From Pseudomonadota bacterium (GTDB taxonomy: Bacteria; Pseudomonadota; Gammaproteobacteria; Burkholderiales; Burkholderiaceae_C): DNA of 54,733 nt. The notes under the pieces are model-generated. The model searched no databases. It had not been told where the DNA came from and saw nothing but the letters and a program-made list of their open reading frames with translations. Where the stretch lies: contig JAJZTW010000021.1 in assembly GCA_021847345.1 (NCBI GenBank), positions 1 to 54,733 of the forward strand. The letters run 5' to 3'. The translations under genes and the position numbers were made by a program. Positions 17,260-24,815 of this stretch are shown here, in pieces (the stretch's first letter is position 1; each line of letters starts with the position of its first letter).

Positions 17260-18096
17260 ATGGCCAGGCACACGCATGGTCCGGCCGACGCGGTCCCGCG
17301 CGGCCGCCTGCCGGCTGCGTTGCGGGTCGTCGCCGGGGTGCACCTGCTCGCGCTGTGCGCGGTGCTGGTCATGCCGCGCGCCTGGCCCTGGGCCCTGGCG
17401 GCCGCGCTGCTCAGCCACGCCGCTGTCGCCGTGCTGAGCCTGATTCCGCGCACCCGGCTGCTCGGCCCCAACCTGCTTCGCCTGCCGGCGGCGCACGCCG
17501 GGCGCGGCGAAGTCGCCATCACCATCGACGACGGTCCCGATCCTCGCACCACCCCGGCCGTGCTCGACCTGCTGGACGCGCACGGTGCGCGCGCCAGCTT
17601 TTTCTGCATCGGCGAGCGCGTCGAGCGGCATCCGGAACTGGCCCGCGAGATCGTTCGCCGCGGGCATCGCGTGGAAAACCACACGGCCCGCCATCGCCTG
17701 GACTTCGCGCTGCTCGGGCCCCGGGGCTGCCTTGCCGAGGTCGCCGCAGGCCAGGCAAGCATCCTGCGGGTGACCGGCGTGGCGCCGTGCTATGTGCGCG
17801 CGCCCGCCGGATTTCGCAATCCCTGGTGCTGGACGGCGCTCGAGCGTTGCGGACTGCTCCTGGCCTCGTGGACCCGGCGCGGCTTCGACACCCGCGACGG
17901 CAACCCCGAGCGGGTGCTGGCACGACTGACCCGCGGCCTCGGCGCCGGGGACATCCTGCTGCTGCACGACGGCCATTGCGCGCTCGATGCGCGCGGCGAG
18001 CCGGTGATCCTGGCGGTGCTCGGGTCGCTGCTGCCGCTGCTGCGGGAACGCTCGCTGCGCGCCGTGGCCCTGCCGGTTCCGGGGGATCTCGCATGA
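17260..18096 (+). CDS. Membrane-anchored polysaccharide deacetylase (NodB domain)
   Basis: The 278-aa protein has two hydrophobic segments in its first 70 residues, then a NodB deacetylase domain. TIDDGPDP gives the Asp pair (Asp90-Asp91) and ENHTARH gives the metal-binding His141 and His145 of motif HTxxH. Further along, PAGFRNPW and LLLHDGH match motifs 3 and 5. These enzymes remove N- or O-acetyl groups from sugars. Its place between exporter and ketosynthase suggests that the pigment carries an amino-sugar or that its lipid headgroup is deacetylated (inference). With the glycosyltransferase at 21493 and the PAP2 enzyme it could form a headgroup module. The ATG at 17260 is 8 nt after the exporter stop. 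Confidence 0.87.
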   Translation: MARHTHGPADAVPRGRLPAALRVVAGVHLLALCAVLVMPRAWPWALAAALLSHAAVAVLSLIPRTRLLGPNLLRLPAAHAGRGEVAITIDDGPDPRTTPAVLDLLDAHGARASFFCIGERVERHPELAREIVRRGHRVENHTARHRLDFALLGPRGCLAEVAAGQASILRVTGVAPCYVRAPAGFRNPWCWTALERCGLLLASWTRRGFDTRDGNPERVLARLTRGLGAGDILLLHDGHCALDARGEPVILAVLGSLLPLLRERSLRAVALPVPGDLA

Positions 18097-18159
18097 CACC
18101 CCCCGTGTCGAGCCGCGGCGCCCGCGTCCGCGGGGCCCTCTTACGGTAGGCTGTGCACC

Positions 18160-19401
18160 ATGGTTTCGATGCCATCCTGCCTGCCCGCGCTGCGCCTGGC
18201 CCGCGCCACCGTCACCAGCTGCCTGGGCGCCGGGCTCGCCGTACACCGCGAAGCGCTGCGTAGCGGGCGCAGCGGCCTGTCGCGCTGCGCATTCGACCTG
18301 TGCGAACTCGATACCTGGATCGGCGAGGTCGACGGCGTCGACGCGACCCAGCTGCCTGGCGCACTGGCTGAATTCGACTGCCGCAACAACCGGCTGGCCG
18401 AACTGGCGCTGCGCCAGGACGGCTTCGAGCAGGCGGTGGCGCAGGCCGTGGCGCGCCACGGCGCGGGCCGCGTGGGACTGTTCGTCGGCACCAGCACGTC
18501 GGGAATCCTGCAGACCGAACAGGCCTACCGCCGGCGCGATGCGCAAGGCGCGCTGCCGGCCGATTTCCACTACGCCGGCACGCACAGCACGGCCTCGCTC
18601 GCCGCCTACCTGAGCCGGCGCCTGGGCCTGCAGGGGCCGGCTTGCGTGATCTCCTCGGCCTGCTCGTCGAGCGCCAAGGTGTTCGCCACCGCGCAGCGCA
18701 TGCTGGCGGCCGGGGTCGTGGACTGCGCCGTCGTCGGCGGCGTGGACAGCCTGTGCCTGACCACCCTGTACGGCTTTCATTCCCTGGAGCTGTTGTCGCG
18801 CGCGCCCTGCCGGCCGTTCGACGCCGCGCGCGACGGGCTGTCGCTGGGCGAAGCCGCGGCGCTGGTCCTTCTCGAGCGCGCCGGCGAGCATCCGCTGCCC
18901 GACGACGTGCTGCTGCTGGGGGCCGGCGAGTCCAGCGATGCGCACCACATGTCGGCACCGCACCCCGAGGGCCTGGGCGCGCGCCTGGCGATGCAGCAGG
19001 CGCTGCTGCAGGCCGGCCTGCAGCCGGGCGATATCGACTACATCAACCTGCACGGCACCGCCACGCCCAGCAACGACGCCGCCGAAGGCCGGGCGGTGGC
19101 GGAGCTGTTCGGCGCCGGGGTGGCGTGCAACTCCACCAAGGGAGCCACCGGGCACACCTTGGGCGCCGCCGGCGGGCTCGAGGCGGTGTTGTGCCTGCTC
19201 GCGCTGCGCGACGGGCTGCGGCCCGCCAGCCCCGGCACCCGCGACGTCGACCCCGCGCTGGCCGGGGCCGGGCTGCTGGACTACCGCGTCGACTCCGGGC
19301 ATGCGAGCATCGGTTTCGCGATGAGCAACTCCTTCGGCTTCGGAGGCACCAACTGCAGCCTGGTGCTGGGGCGTGGCGACGCCTGGAGTTCGACGCGATG
19401 A
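18160..19401 (+). CDS. Beta-ketoacyl-ACP synthase 2 (ApeO-type, partner of the chain-length factor)
   Basis: The 413-aa ketosynthase has Cys168 in ISSACSSSA, His298 in NLHGTATPSN and His332 in KGATGHTLGAAG, so it is active. It lacks the VVVTGMG start of FabF and instead begins with ARATVTSCLGAG, as aryl-polyene ketosynthases often do. It overlaps the next gene by 4 nt (ATGA). That gene encodes a cysteine-less partner, and in characterised systems the two form a ketosynthase/chain-length-factor heterodimer that builds the polyene. A 63-nt gap with a GC-rich hairpin precedes it. Confidence 0.93.
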   Translation: MVSMPSCLPALRLARATVTSCLGAGLAVHREALRSGRSGLSRCAFDLCELDTWIGEVDGVDATQLPGALAEFDCRNNRLAELALRQDGFEQAVAQAVARHGAGRVGLFVGTSTSGILQTEQAYRRRDAQGALPADFHYAGTHSTASLAAYLSRRLGLQGPACVISSACSSSAKVFATAQRMLAAGVVDCAVVGGVDSLCLTTLYGFHSLELLSRAPCRPFDAARDGLSLGEAAALVLLERAGEHPLPDDVLLLGAGESSDAHHMSAPHPEGLGARLAMQQALLQAGLQPGDIDYINLHGTATPSNDAAEGRAVAELFGAGVACNSTKGATGHTLGAAGGLEAVLCLLALRDGLRPASPGTRDVDPALAGAGLLDYRVDSGHASIGFAMSNSFGFGGTNCSLVLGRGDAWSSTR

Positions 19402-20237
19402 GCGCGACGTCCGCGGGCCCGACGGCAGCAGCGCTGAGCGCGTTCATCGACGGCATCGGCCTGCTCGGTCCCGGCCTGCCCGACTGGCCTGCGGCGGCTG
19501 CGGCGCTGCGATCGCCCGAGTGCTACCAGCCCGCTCGCACCGAACTGCCGGCGCCGCAGAGCCTGCCGCCGGCGGAGCGCCGGCGCGCCACGGCCTCGGT
19601 GAAACTGACCCTGGCCACAGGACGCGAGGCGCTGGCGATGTCCGGGCGCGCCGCAGACGGCCTGCGCACGGTGTTCGCCGGCTCGGGCGGCGACGGCCTG
19701 AACTGCCACGTGCTGTGCGAGGCGCTGGCGTCGTCGGACCGGCTGATCTCGCCCACGCGCTTTCACAACTCGGTGCACAACGCGCCTTCCGGGTACTGGG
19801 GCATCGCGATGCACGCGATGGCCGCGTCCACGGTGCTGTGCGCCCCGCACGACGGCAGCTTCGCCGCCGGACTGCTCGACGCGCTGGTGCAGGTTCGCAC
19901 CAGTGGCGCCGACGTGCTGCTGCTGGTGTACGACACCGATTACCCGGAGCCGCTGCGCAGCGCGCGGCCGATTCCCGACAGTTTCGGCGTCGCGCTGCTG
20001 CTGGCGCCGCAACCCGCCGCCGTCAGCGTCGCACGCGTCGCGGTCGACCCTTCGTCGGCGTGCCTGCCGGCACCCGCCGACGGCCTCGGGCATCCGGGGC
20101 TGGAGGCCCTGCGCGCGGCCGTTCCCGCGGCCCGCTCGCTGGTCCTGCTGGACAGCGTGGCGCGCGCCGCGCCCGCTCGCGTGCGCCTGGACTACCTGCC
20201 CGGGCGGCCCCTGGAAGTGGACGTGTCGCCATGCTGA
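19398..20237 (+). CDS. Beta-ketoacyl synthase chain-length factor (ApeC-like)
   Basis: The 279-aa protein is a short ketosynthase-like fold without the active-site Cys and His motifs. It contains SVKLTLATGREAL, a segment FHNSVHNAPSGYWGIAMHA, and DALVQVRTSGADVLLLVYD, which match the beta-ketoacyl synthase chain-length-factor family. In aryl-polyene pathways this subunit pairs with the upstream ketosynthase and sets chain length. Translational coupling by an ATGA overlap fits a one-to-one complex. It also overlaps the next gene by 7 nt. Confidence 0.87.
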   Translation: MSATSAGPTAAALSAFIDGIGLLGPGLPDWPAAAAALRSPECYQPARTELPAPQSLPPAERRRATASVKLTLATGREALAMSGRAADGLRTVFAGSGGDGLNCHVLCEALASSDRLISPTRFHNSVHNAPSGYWGIAMHAMAASTVLCAPHDGSFAAGLLDALVQVRTSGADVLLLVYDTDYPEPLRSARPIPDSFGVALLLAPQPAAVSVARVAVDPSSACLPAPADGLGHPGLEALRAAVPAARSLVLLDSVARAAPARVRLDYLPGRPLEVDVSPC

Positions 20238-20710
20238 GCCAGCCGCCCGTCCGCCTCGGGCGCGACTGGATCGCCGCGCATGTGCCGCATGCCGGCAGCA
20301 TGTGCCTGCTCGACGCGGTGCTCGACTGGGGCCCCGGGCATGTGCTGTGCGAAGCCGACAACCACCGGCGGGCGGACCATCCGTTGCGCCAGTTCGGACG
20401 CCTCGGCGCGGCGTGCGGGCTCGAATACGCGGCGCAGGCCATGGCCGTGCACGCTGCGCTGACGGCGCCGCCGCAGGAGCCGCCGCAGGCGCGGCCCGGC
20501 ATGCTGGTCAGCGCGCGCGCTCTCACGTTGCACGTGTCGCGCCTGGACGACGTGGATGCGCCGCTGCAGGTGCGCGCCGAGCGCCTGGGCGCCGGGCCCG
20601 ACCTGCTGCTGTACGAATTCAGCATGCACGCCGGCGGGCGCCTGCTGCTCGACGGGCGGGCGTCGATCCTGCTCGGCGGCGCGCCCTTCGCGGAGGCGAT
20701 CACCCCATGA
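20231..20710 (+). CDS. Hot-dog 3-hydroxyacyl-ACP dehydratase (ApeP-like)
   Basis: This 159-aa hot-dog protein contains HVPHAGSMCLLDAVLDW near residue 15 and GLEYAAQAMAVHAAL near residue 65. The two match the predicted 3-hydroxyacyl-ACP dehydratase group (COG4706) of aryl-polyene clusters. It probably forms a complex with the short dehydratase encoded at 12952. It starts within the chain-length-factor gene (7-nt overlap) and ends in an ATGA overlap with the ketoreductase. Two separate dehydratase subunits explain how every cycle leaves a double bond. Confidence 0.87.
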   Translation: MLSQPPVRLGRDWIAAHVPHAGSMCLLDAVLDWGPGHVLCEADNHRRADHPLRQFGRLGAACGLEYAAQAMAVHAALTAPPQEPPQARPGMLVSARALTLHVSRLDDVDAPLQVRAERLGAGPDLLLYEFSMHAGGRLLLDGRASILLGGAPFAEAITP

Positions 20711-21459
20711 CTCCCATGACATCACGCGGCCTGTCCGCCCCGCGCCGGGCCCTGGTCACCGGCGGCAGCGGCGGCATCGGCGCGGCGATCTGCCGCGCGC
20801 TGGCGCAGTCCGGGCTGCACGTGATCGTGCACGCCAACGGCCGGCTCGAACAGGCGCAGGCGCTGGTCGACAGCCTGCGCGGGCAGGGCCACGAAGCCCA
20901 AGCGCTGGGTTTCGACCTGCGCGATGCCGAGGCCACCTCGGCCGCGCTGGCCGGAGTGCTCGAAGGCGGCGCGGTGCAGGTGCTGGTGAACAACGCCGGG
21001 GTGCACGACGATGCCGTGTTCCCGGGCATGCGCGACGAGCAATGGCAGCGCGTGATCGACGTCGGCGTCAACGGCTTCTACCGCGTGACGCAGCCGCTGA
21101 TGCTGCCGATGATCCGCACCCGCTGGGGGCGCATCATCAACATCACGTCGGTGGCCGCGATCACCGGCAATCGCGGCCAGGTCAACTATGCGGCGGCCAA
21201 GGGCGCGCTGCACGCGGCGACCAAGTCCCTGGCGCTGGAGGTGGCCAGCCGCGGGATCACGGTCAATGCCGTGGCGCCGGGAATCATCGACACGCCGATG
21301 ATCGACGGCAGCTTCGATGCCGCGGCGATCGCCCGCCTGGTGCCGGCCCAGCGCGCCGGCAGGCCCGAGGAGGTGGCCGACCTGGTCGCCTTCCTGGCCT
21401 CGGATCGCGCCGCGTACATCACCGGGCAGGTGATCTCGATCAACGGCGGCATGATCTGA
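20707..21459 (+). CDS. 3-oxoacyl-ACP reductase, FabG-like (ApeQ type)
   Basis: The 250-aa short-chain dehydrogenase has the NADPH-binding TGGSGGIGAAI, NNAGV after strand 4, the catalytic Ser in INITSVAAITG and Tyr-Lys in VNYAAAKGAL. The C-terminus ends with ITGQVISINGGMI, normal for FabG. It reduces the beta-keto group in each elongation cycle. It is the last gene of the plus-strand pigment operon. Its TGA stop is the first codon of a GCGCCCC repeat that also contains the stop of the convergent glycosyltransferase gene. Confidence 0.94.
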   Translation: MTPMTSRGLSAPRRALVTGGSGGIGAAICRALAQSGLHVIVHANGRLEQAQALVDSLRGQGHEAQALGFDLRDAEATSAALAGVLEGGAVQVLVNNAGVHDDAVFPGMRDEQWQRVIDVGVNGFYRVTQPLMLPMIRTRWGRIINITSVAAITGNRGQVNYAAAKGALHAATKSLALEVASRGITVNAVAPGIIDTPMIDGSFDAAAIARLVPAQRAGRPEEVADLVAFLASDRAAYITGQVISINGGMI

Positions 21460-21506
21460 GCGCCCCTGGTCGGCCCCTCGGCCGCGGCCGATTCATTCCC
21501 ACCTTC
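21457..21506. repeat. Intergenic palindromic repeat F between convergent genes
   Basis: This roughly 47-nt segment matches 43467-43513 in reverse orientation with about two differences. Its core is the 14-bp perfect palindrome TCGGCCGCGGCCGA (21478-21491). Both convergent genes end inside it: the ketoreductase stop at 21457-21459 and the glycosyltransferase stop at 21493-21495. It could act as a bidirectional terminator, though no T-run follows. Confidence 0.7.
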
Positions 21507-22305
21507 CGAGGCCAAGACGCCGCGCCAGCAGCAGCGGCAGGCGGGCGAGGAAGCCCAGCACCAGGCGCAGGTGCATCCAGGTCAACAGCAGGTTGTCGCG
21601 CAGGTAGTTGAAGTGCGACACGCCGCCTTCGCCGGCGTCCAGGTAGCGCACCGGTGCCGGCAGGTTGATCGCGGGAACGCCGGCCCAGCTCAGTCGCACG
21701 ACGGCCTCGGGGTCGAAGTCGAATCGGCGCATCCAGCGCTGGTGCACCATGACCTCGCGCAGCGCCGCGACGGGGTAGACGCGAAAACCGTACAGCGAAT
21801 CTCCGATGCCCGCGCCGAGGGTCTCGAGCCGGGCCCAGGCATTGGAGATCTTGCGCCCTTGCACGCGCAGTTGCGGCGCGTCGGCGTCGAACACCGGCCT
21901 GCCCAGGATCATCGCGCGCGGATGGGCTTGCGACTCGGCCATGAAGCGGGCGATGCTGGCGGCGGGATGCTGGCCATCCGAGTCCATGGTCAGGGCGTGG
22001 CTGAAGCCCGCGGCCTGGGCCGCGTCGAGTCCTGCCAGCACCGCCGCGCCCTTGCCGCGATTGGTCGGCAGCACGATGACGCGCAACTGCGGGTCACGCT
22101 TCGCCATGTCGACCAGACCCTGCGCGCTGCCGTCGTCGCTGCCGTCCACCACCACCCATACCGGTGCCCATGCGGCGCGCGCCGCGCGCACCGTGTCGTA
22201 CACCGCGGGCCCGGGGTTGTAGCTCGGGATCAGCACCAGGTGGCTGCTGCTGGGCGGCGCCGGCGTGGCGGGCGGGTCGTGCGCCTCAGGCGTCTTCGTG
22301 GGCAT
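21493..22305 (-). CDS. Family 2 glycosyltransferase
   Basis: The 270-aa GT-A-fold enzyme has LVLIPSYNPG at the start, VVVDGSDDGSAQGL (first nucleotide-sugar contact), NRGKGAAVLAGLDAA, and TMDSDGQHP with the DxD metal site. This resembles dolichyl-phosphate mannose/glucose synthases and similar undecaprenyl-linked enzymes. The C-terminal 30 residues hold a hydrophobic/basic stretch (LLTWMHLRLVLGFLARLPLLL) that may sit on the membrane. Its start overlaps the end of the PlsC gene by 20 nt, so the three minus-strand genes form an operon facing the pigment operon. It may glycosylate the polyene lipid. Confidence 0.87.
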   Translation of the reverse strand: MPTKTPEAHDPPATPAPPSSSHLVLIPSYNPGPAVYDTVRAARAAWAPVWVVVDGSDDGSAQGLVDMAKRDPQLRVIVLPTNRGKGAAVLAGLDAAQAAGFSHALTMDSDGQHPAASIARFMAESQAHPRAMILGRPVFDADAPQLRVQGRKISNAWARLETLGAGIGDSLYGFRVYPVAALREVMVHQRWMRRFDFDPEAVVRLSWAGVPAINLPAPVRYLDAGEGGVSHFNYLRDNLLLTWMHLRLVLGFLARLPLLLARRLGLGRWE

Positions 22306-23065
22306 GGGCAGGCTCGCGCAGCGCGCGTCGGAAGTGGGCGTCGAGCTCGGCGACGAATTCCTGGGCGTCGGCGGGCGCGTCCAGGCGCGGGCCGAGGCGC
22401 ACGCGATAGCGGATCGGCAGGCGCGGGATCCGGCCGGGGCGCCAGGTCTTGCCGAGGAAGTCCGAGTCGGTCTCGATCAGCACCACCTGCACCGGCACCG
22501 CGGCGCGCTTGGCGATCAGGCCCACCATGCCCTTGACCGGACCGATCGGCGCTGCGTCGCTGCGGGTGCCTTCGGGAAACAGCAGCAGCTGCCGGCCCAG
22601 GTGCAGCTCGTCGACGGCGAGGTCGACCATGCGCAGCAGGTTCCCGTTGTCGATGTAGCCTGCCAGGCGGGCCCCCGCGCCGAGCGCCGCCTGTCCCAGG
22701 ATGCTGGACTTGACCACGCAGGCCGATGCGGGAAGTCGCGACAGCACGAGCAGGGCATCGATCAGCGAGGGATGGTTGGGCGCGATGACCATCGGCCCCT
22801 GTCCGCGCAGCGCGTCCAGCGCGCCCAGGTCGAAGCGGCAGGCGCCGATGGCCGTGAGCAGGCGCAGGTAGGCGCGGAAGCCCGCGCCGATCAGCTGGCG
22901 CCCCAGGCGCCGCGCCAGCGCTTGGGGCAGCAGCGCGTCGAGCACCAGCGCGAAGGGGGTCCACAGCAGGCCCATCAGGCCGAACAGCGCCAGCCCGAGG
23001 TAGGTGCGCAGCGCGTCGCGCGCAATGCGCGGGCGCCAACGCCGCGACGCATGCATGCTGCTCAT
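22286..23065 (-). CDS. 1-acyl-glycerol-3-phosphate acyltransferase-like (PlsC domain)
   Basis: The 259-aa protein has an N-terminal membrane segment (LGLALFGLMGLLWTPFALVL), then APNHPSLIDALL (HX4D, catalytic) and LLFPEGTRSD (acceptor-binding motif). This is the third acyltransferase in the cluster, besides the MFS-PlsC fusion and the LpxL-like enzyme. It starts in an ATGA overlap with the FAD-dependent gene upstream and overlaps the glycosyltransferase gene downstream by 20 nt. A role in attaching the pigment to a glycerolipid is inferred; ordinary phospholipid synthesis is the alternative. Confidence 0.89.
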   Translation of the reverse strand: MSSMHASRRWRPRIARDALRTYLGLALFGLMGLLWTPFALVLDALLPQALARRLGRQLIGAGFRAYLRLLTAIGACRFDLGALDALRGQGPMVIAPNHPSLIDALLVLSRLPASACVVKSSILGQAALGAGARLAGYIDNGNLLRMVDLAVDELHLGRQLLLFPEGTRSDAAPIGPVKGMVGLIAKRAAVPVQVVLIETDSDFLGKTWRPGRIPRLPIRYRVRLGPRLDAPADAQEFVAELDAHFRRALREPAHAHEDA

Positions 23066-24399
23066 CGGCTGGAAGCGCCGTCGGGCCCGGTGCGCGGGTC
23101 GATCTGCCGGCGACGCATGCCCCTGGCGCGCAGGCTGCGCCTCAGGTGTCGCAGCGCGTCGAGGTAGAAGATGGCCTTGAGCACGCGCAGTGAGCCCCAG
23201 ATGGGGGTGCTGCCGAACACGTCCCCGGCCAGCACCGACAGCAGTGCCTCCTGGACCCTGAACACGTTGCGCGGGGCCATGAACATGTCGCGCAGGCTCG
23301 GGTGATTGACCCGGTAGATGAACCAGCTGAAGGCCCGCGGCCCGCGGCGCATCGCGCGGTCGAAGGCCCTCATCGCGCGGGCTTCGGCACGCGGCTCGCG
23401 CAGGCTGGCCAGCAGCGCCTCGGCGGCGAACACGCCGCCCTGCATCGCGAACATCACGCCGGACGAGAACACCGGGTCGATGAAGGTGAAAGCGTCGCCG
23501 ACCAGCAGGTAGCCGGGCCCGTGCGTGCGCTCGCAACGGTAGGAGTAGTTGCCGGTGGCCTGCACCGGCGACACGCGCGTGGCGCCGGCCAGGCGGGCCG
23601 ACAGGCCGGGGCACAGGGCAATGGTGTCGGCGAAGAAATCCTCCAGCGCCTTGTCGCGGGTCTTGAAGTAATAGGGCCAGGCCACCGCGCCGACGCTGGT
23701 GGTGCCGTCGGCCAGCGGGATGAACCAGAACCAGCCGTGGTCGAACCAGAAGATGGAGATATGCCCGGCGTCCCTGCCCGGCAGGCGCGTGGCCCCGCTG
23801 AAATGGGCGAACATGGCCGCGCTGTTGTGCCGACGGTCGCGCTGCTTGGCCTTCAGGCGCGTGCCGAGGAAGGTGTCGCGCCCCGACGCATCGACCACGT
23901 AGCGGGCGCGCCAGCTGCTTCGCGTGGCGTCGTCGTGCAAGGCCTCGATCAGTGCGCCGGCGCCGTCGGGCTCGAAGCGCACCTCGCGCGCCTCGCAGCC
24001 CTGCACCACGTGCACGCCGAGGCCCTCGGCATTGCGCAGCAGGATGTCGTCGAACTCGGAGCGCCGCACCTGGTAGGCCATCGGCATGGAACGATTCCAG
24101 GCGTCGGCGAAGGCGAAGCTCTGCGTCTTGCGCGCATGCCAGGGCGAAACGAACTCCGCGCCCCACTTGGGCATGCCGATGGCGCGAACCTGATCGGCCA
24201 CGCCGAGCTGCTCGAACAGCGCCAGGTTCGCCGGCAGCAGCGATTCGCCGATGTGGAAGCGCGGGTGCCGCGCCTTCTCCAGCAAGGCCACGCGAACGCC
24301 GCGCCGCGCCAGCAGCGCCGCCGTGGTCGATCCAGCGGGGCCGCCGCCGATGACCAGTACGTCGTAGCGGGCCTGCGCGTCGAGTCGGGTGGGTGCCAT
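23062..24399 (-). CDS. Flavin-dependent monooxygenase/halogenase-like protein
   Basis: The 445-aa protein has an FAD-binding DVLVIGGGPAGSTTAALLA, HIGESLLPA (the GES/GEA loop of this superfamily), GWFWFIPLADG carrying the WxWxIP signature seen in flavin-dependent halogenases and absent from ordinary monooxygenases, and GDAFTFIDPVFSSGV near the flavin. Xanthomonadins are brominated and their clusters encode a related halogenase, so a halogenation role is plausible, but aryl-polyene clusters also contain non-halogenating relatives. The catalytic lysine of tryptophan halogenases cannot be placed with certainty here. It is first in a three-gene minus-strand operon. A perfect 17-bp hairpin lies 93 nt upstream. 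Confidence 0.82.
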   Translation of the reverse strand: MAPTRLDAQARYDVLVIGGGPAGSTTAALLARRGVRVALLEKARHPRFHIGESLLPANLALFEQLGVADQVRAIGMPKWGAEFVSPWHARKTQSFAFADAWNRSMPMAYQVRRSEFDDILLRNAEGLGVHVVQGCEAREVRFEPDGAGALIEALHDDATRSSWRARYVVDASGRDTFLGTRLKAKQRDRRHNSAAMFAHFSGATRLPGRDAGHISIFWFDHGWFWFIPLADGTTSVGAVAWPYYFKTRDKALEDFFADTIALCPGLSARLAGATRVSPVQATGNYSYRCERTHGPGYLLVGDAFTFIDPVFSSGVMFAMQGGVFAAEALLASLREPRAEARAMRAFDRAMRRGPRAFSWFIYRVNHPSLRDMFMAPRNVFRVQEALLSVLAGDVFGSTPIWGSLRVLKAIFYLDALRHLRRSLRARGMRRRQIDPRTGPDGASSR

Positions 24400-24491
24400 G
24401 GGTCTGCTGCAGCTGCGCCGGGCCGGCCGGGCACGGGCTCGGGGCAAGCGCCCGCGAACGCGCACGCCGCCTGCGTTGTGCCAGCATCATT

Positions 24492-24532
24492 CTAGGAGCC
24501 TGGGCGGCTCCCTCTGCCGCCCAGGCTCCTAG
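24492..24532. repeat. Perfect 17-bp inverted repeat with 7-nt loop
   Basis: CTAGGAGCCTGGGCGGC (24492-24508) and its exact complement (24516-24532) flank TCCCTCT. The hairpin would be very stable in RNA or cruciform DNA. Neither side has a T-run, so it is not a standard intrinsic terminator. It lies 93 nt upstream of the halogenase-like gene start, within its probable leader. Confidence 0.85.
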
Positions 24533-24746
24533 GCAGCCGCGAGCGCGTGGCCGCGCCTCAGGCCGCGCGGGTGTGAAAGCGCACCAGCTCGCGTCCGGCA
24601 GCCTTGGCCAGATCCATCGCCTCGTCGCCGCAGGGGCATGCGATTGCCGCTCCAAGGGCCGATACGATCCCGCGGTCGACCACTCGCGTCCGCGACCAAA
24701 ACCATGACGGCGTCCAGAAAACGACAAATCCCTTCGTCTTGCATGT

Positions 24747-24776
24747 GCGATCCGGACCGCGTGCGGGCCGGATCGC
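24747..24776. promoter_or_regulatory. 30-nt near-perfect palindrome upstream of PiT-like gene
   Basis: Two 14-nt arms (24747-24760 and 24763-24776) pair with one mismatch around a 2-nt GT centre. It ends 39 nt before the permease start codon. This could be a dimeric operator, or a leader hairpin controlling ribosome access, because a G-rich ribosome site follows. No known binding motif is recognised. Confidence 0.55.
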
Positions 24777-24815
24777 GTCCGCGCCAGGACTCGGCGCCCG
24801 CTCGCCGGGGGGGCC

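Larger units (their letters stand above)
24400..24815. other. Divergent intergenic region upstream of halogenase-like and PiT-like genes
   Basis: This 416-nt region holds two strong inverted repeats, at 24492-24532 and 24747-24776, described separately. It should carry the promoters of both divergent genes. A short minus-strand frame (24558-24683, GTG start, 41 codons) is open but has no convincing ribosome site or family. No other coding sequence is supported. Confidence 0.45.

Noticed and set aside
14703-17762. Long minus-strand open frame opposite the MMPL exporter
   Set aside because: Gln/Arg/His-rich complement frame of a clear membrane transporter gene.
24558-24683. Short minus-strand frame with GTG start upstream of the halogenase-like gene
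   Set aside because: No convincing ribosome site, no recognised family and only 41 codons. The product looks plausible in composition, so it could be revisited with conservation data.
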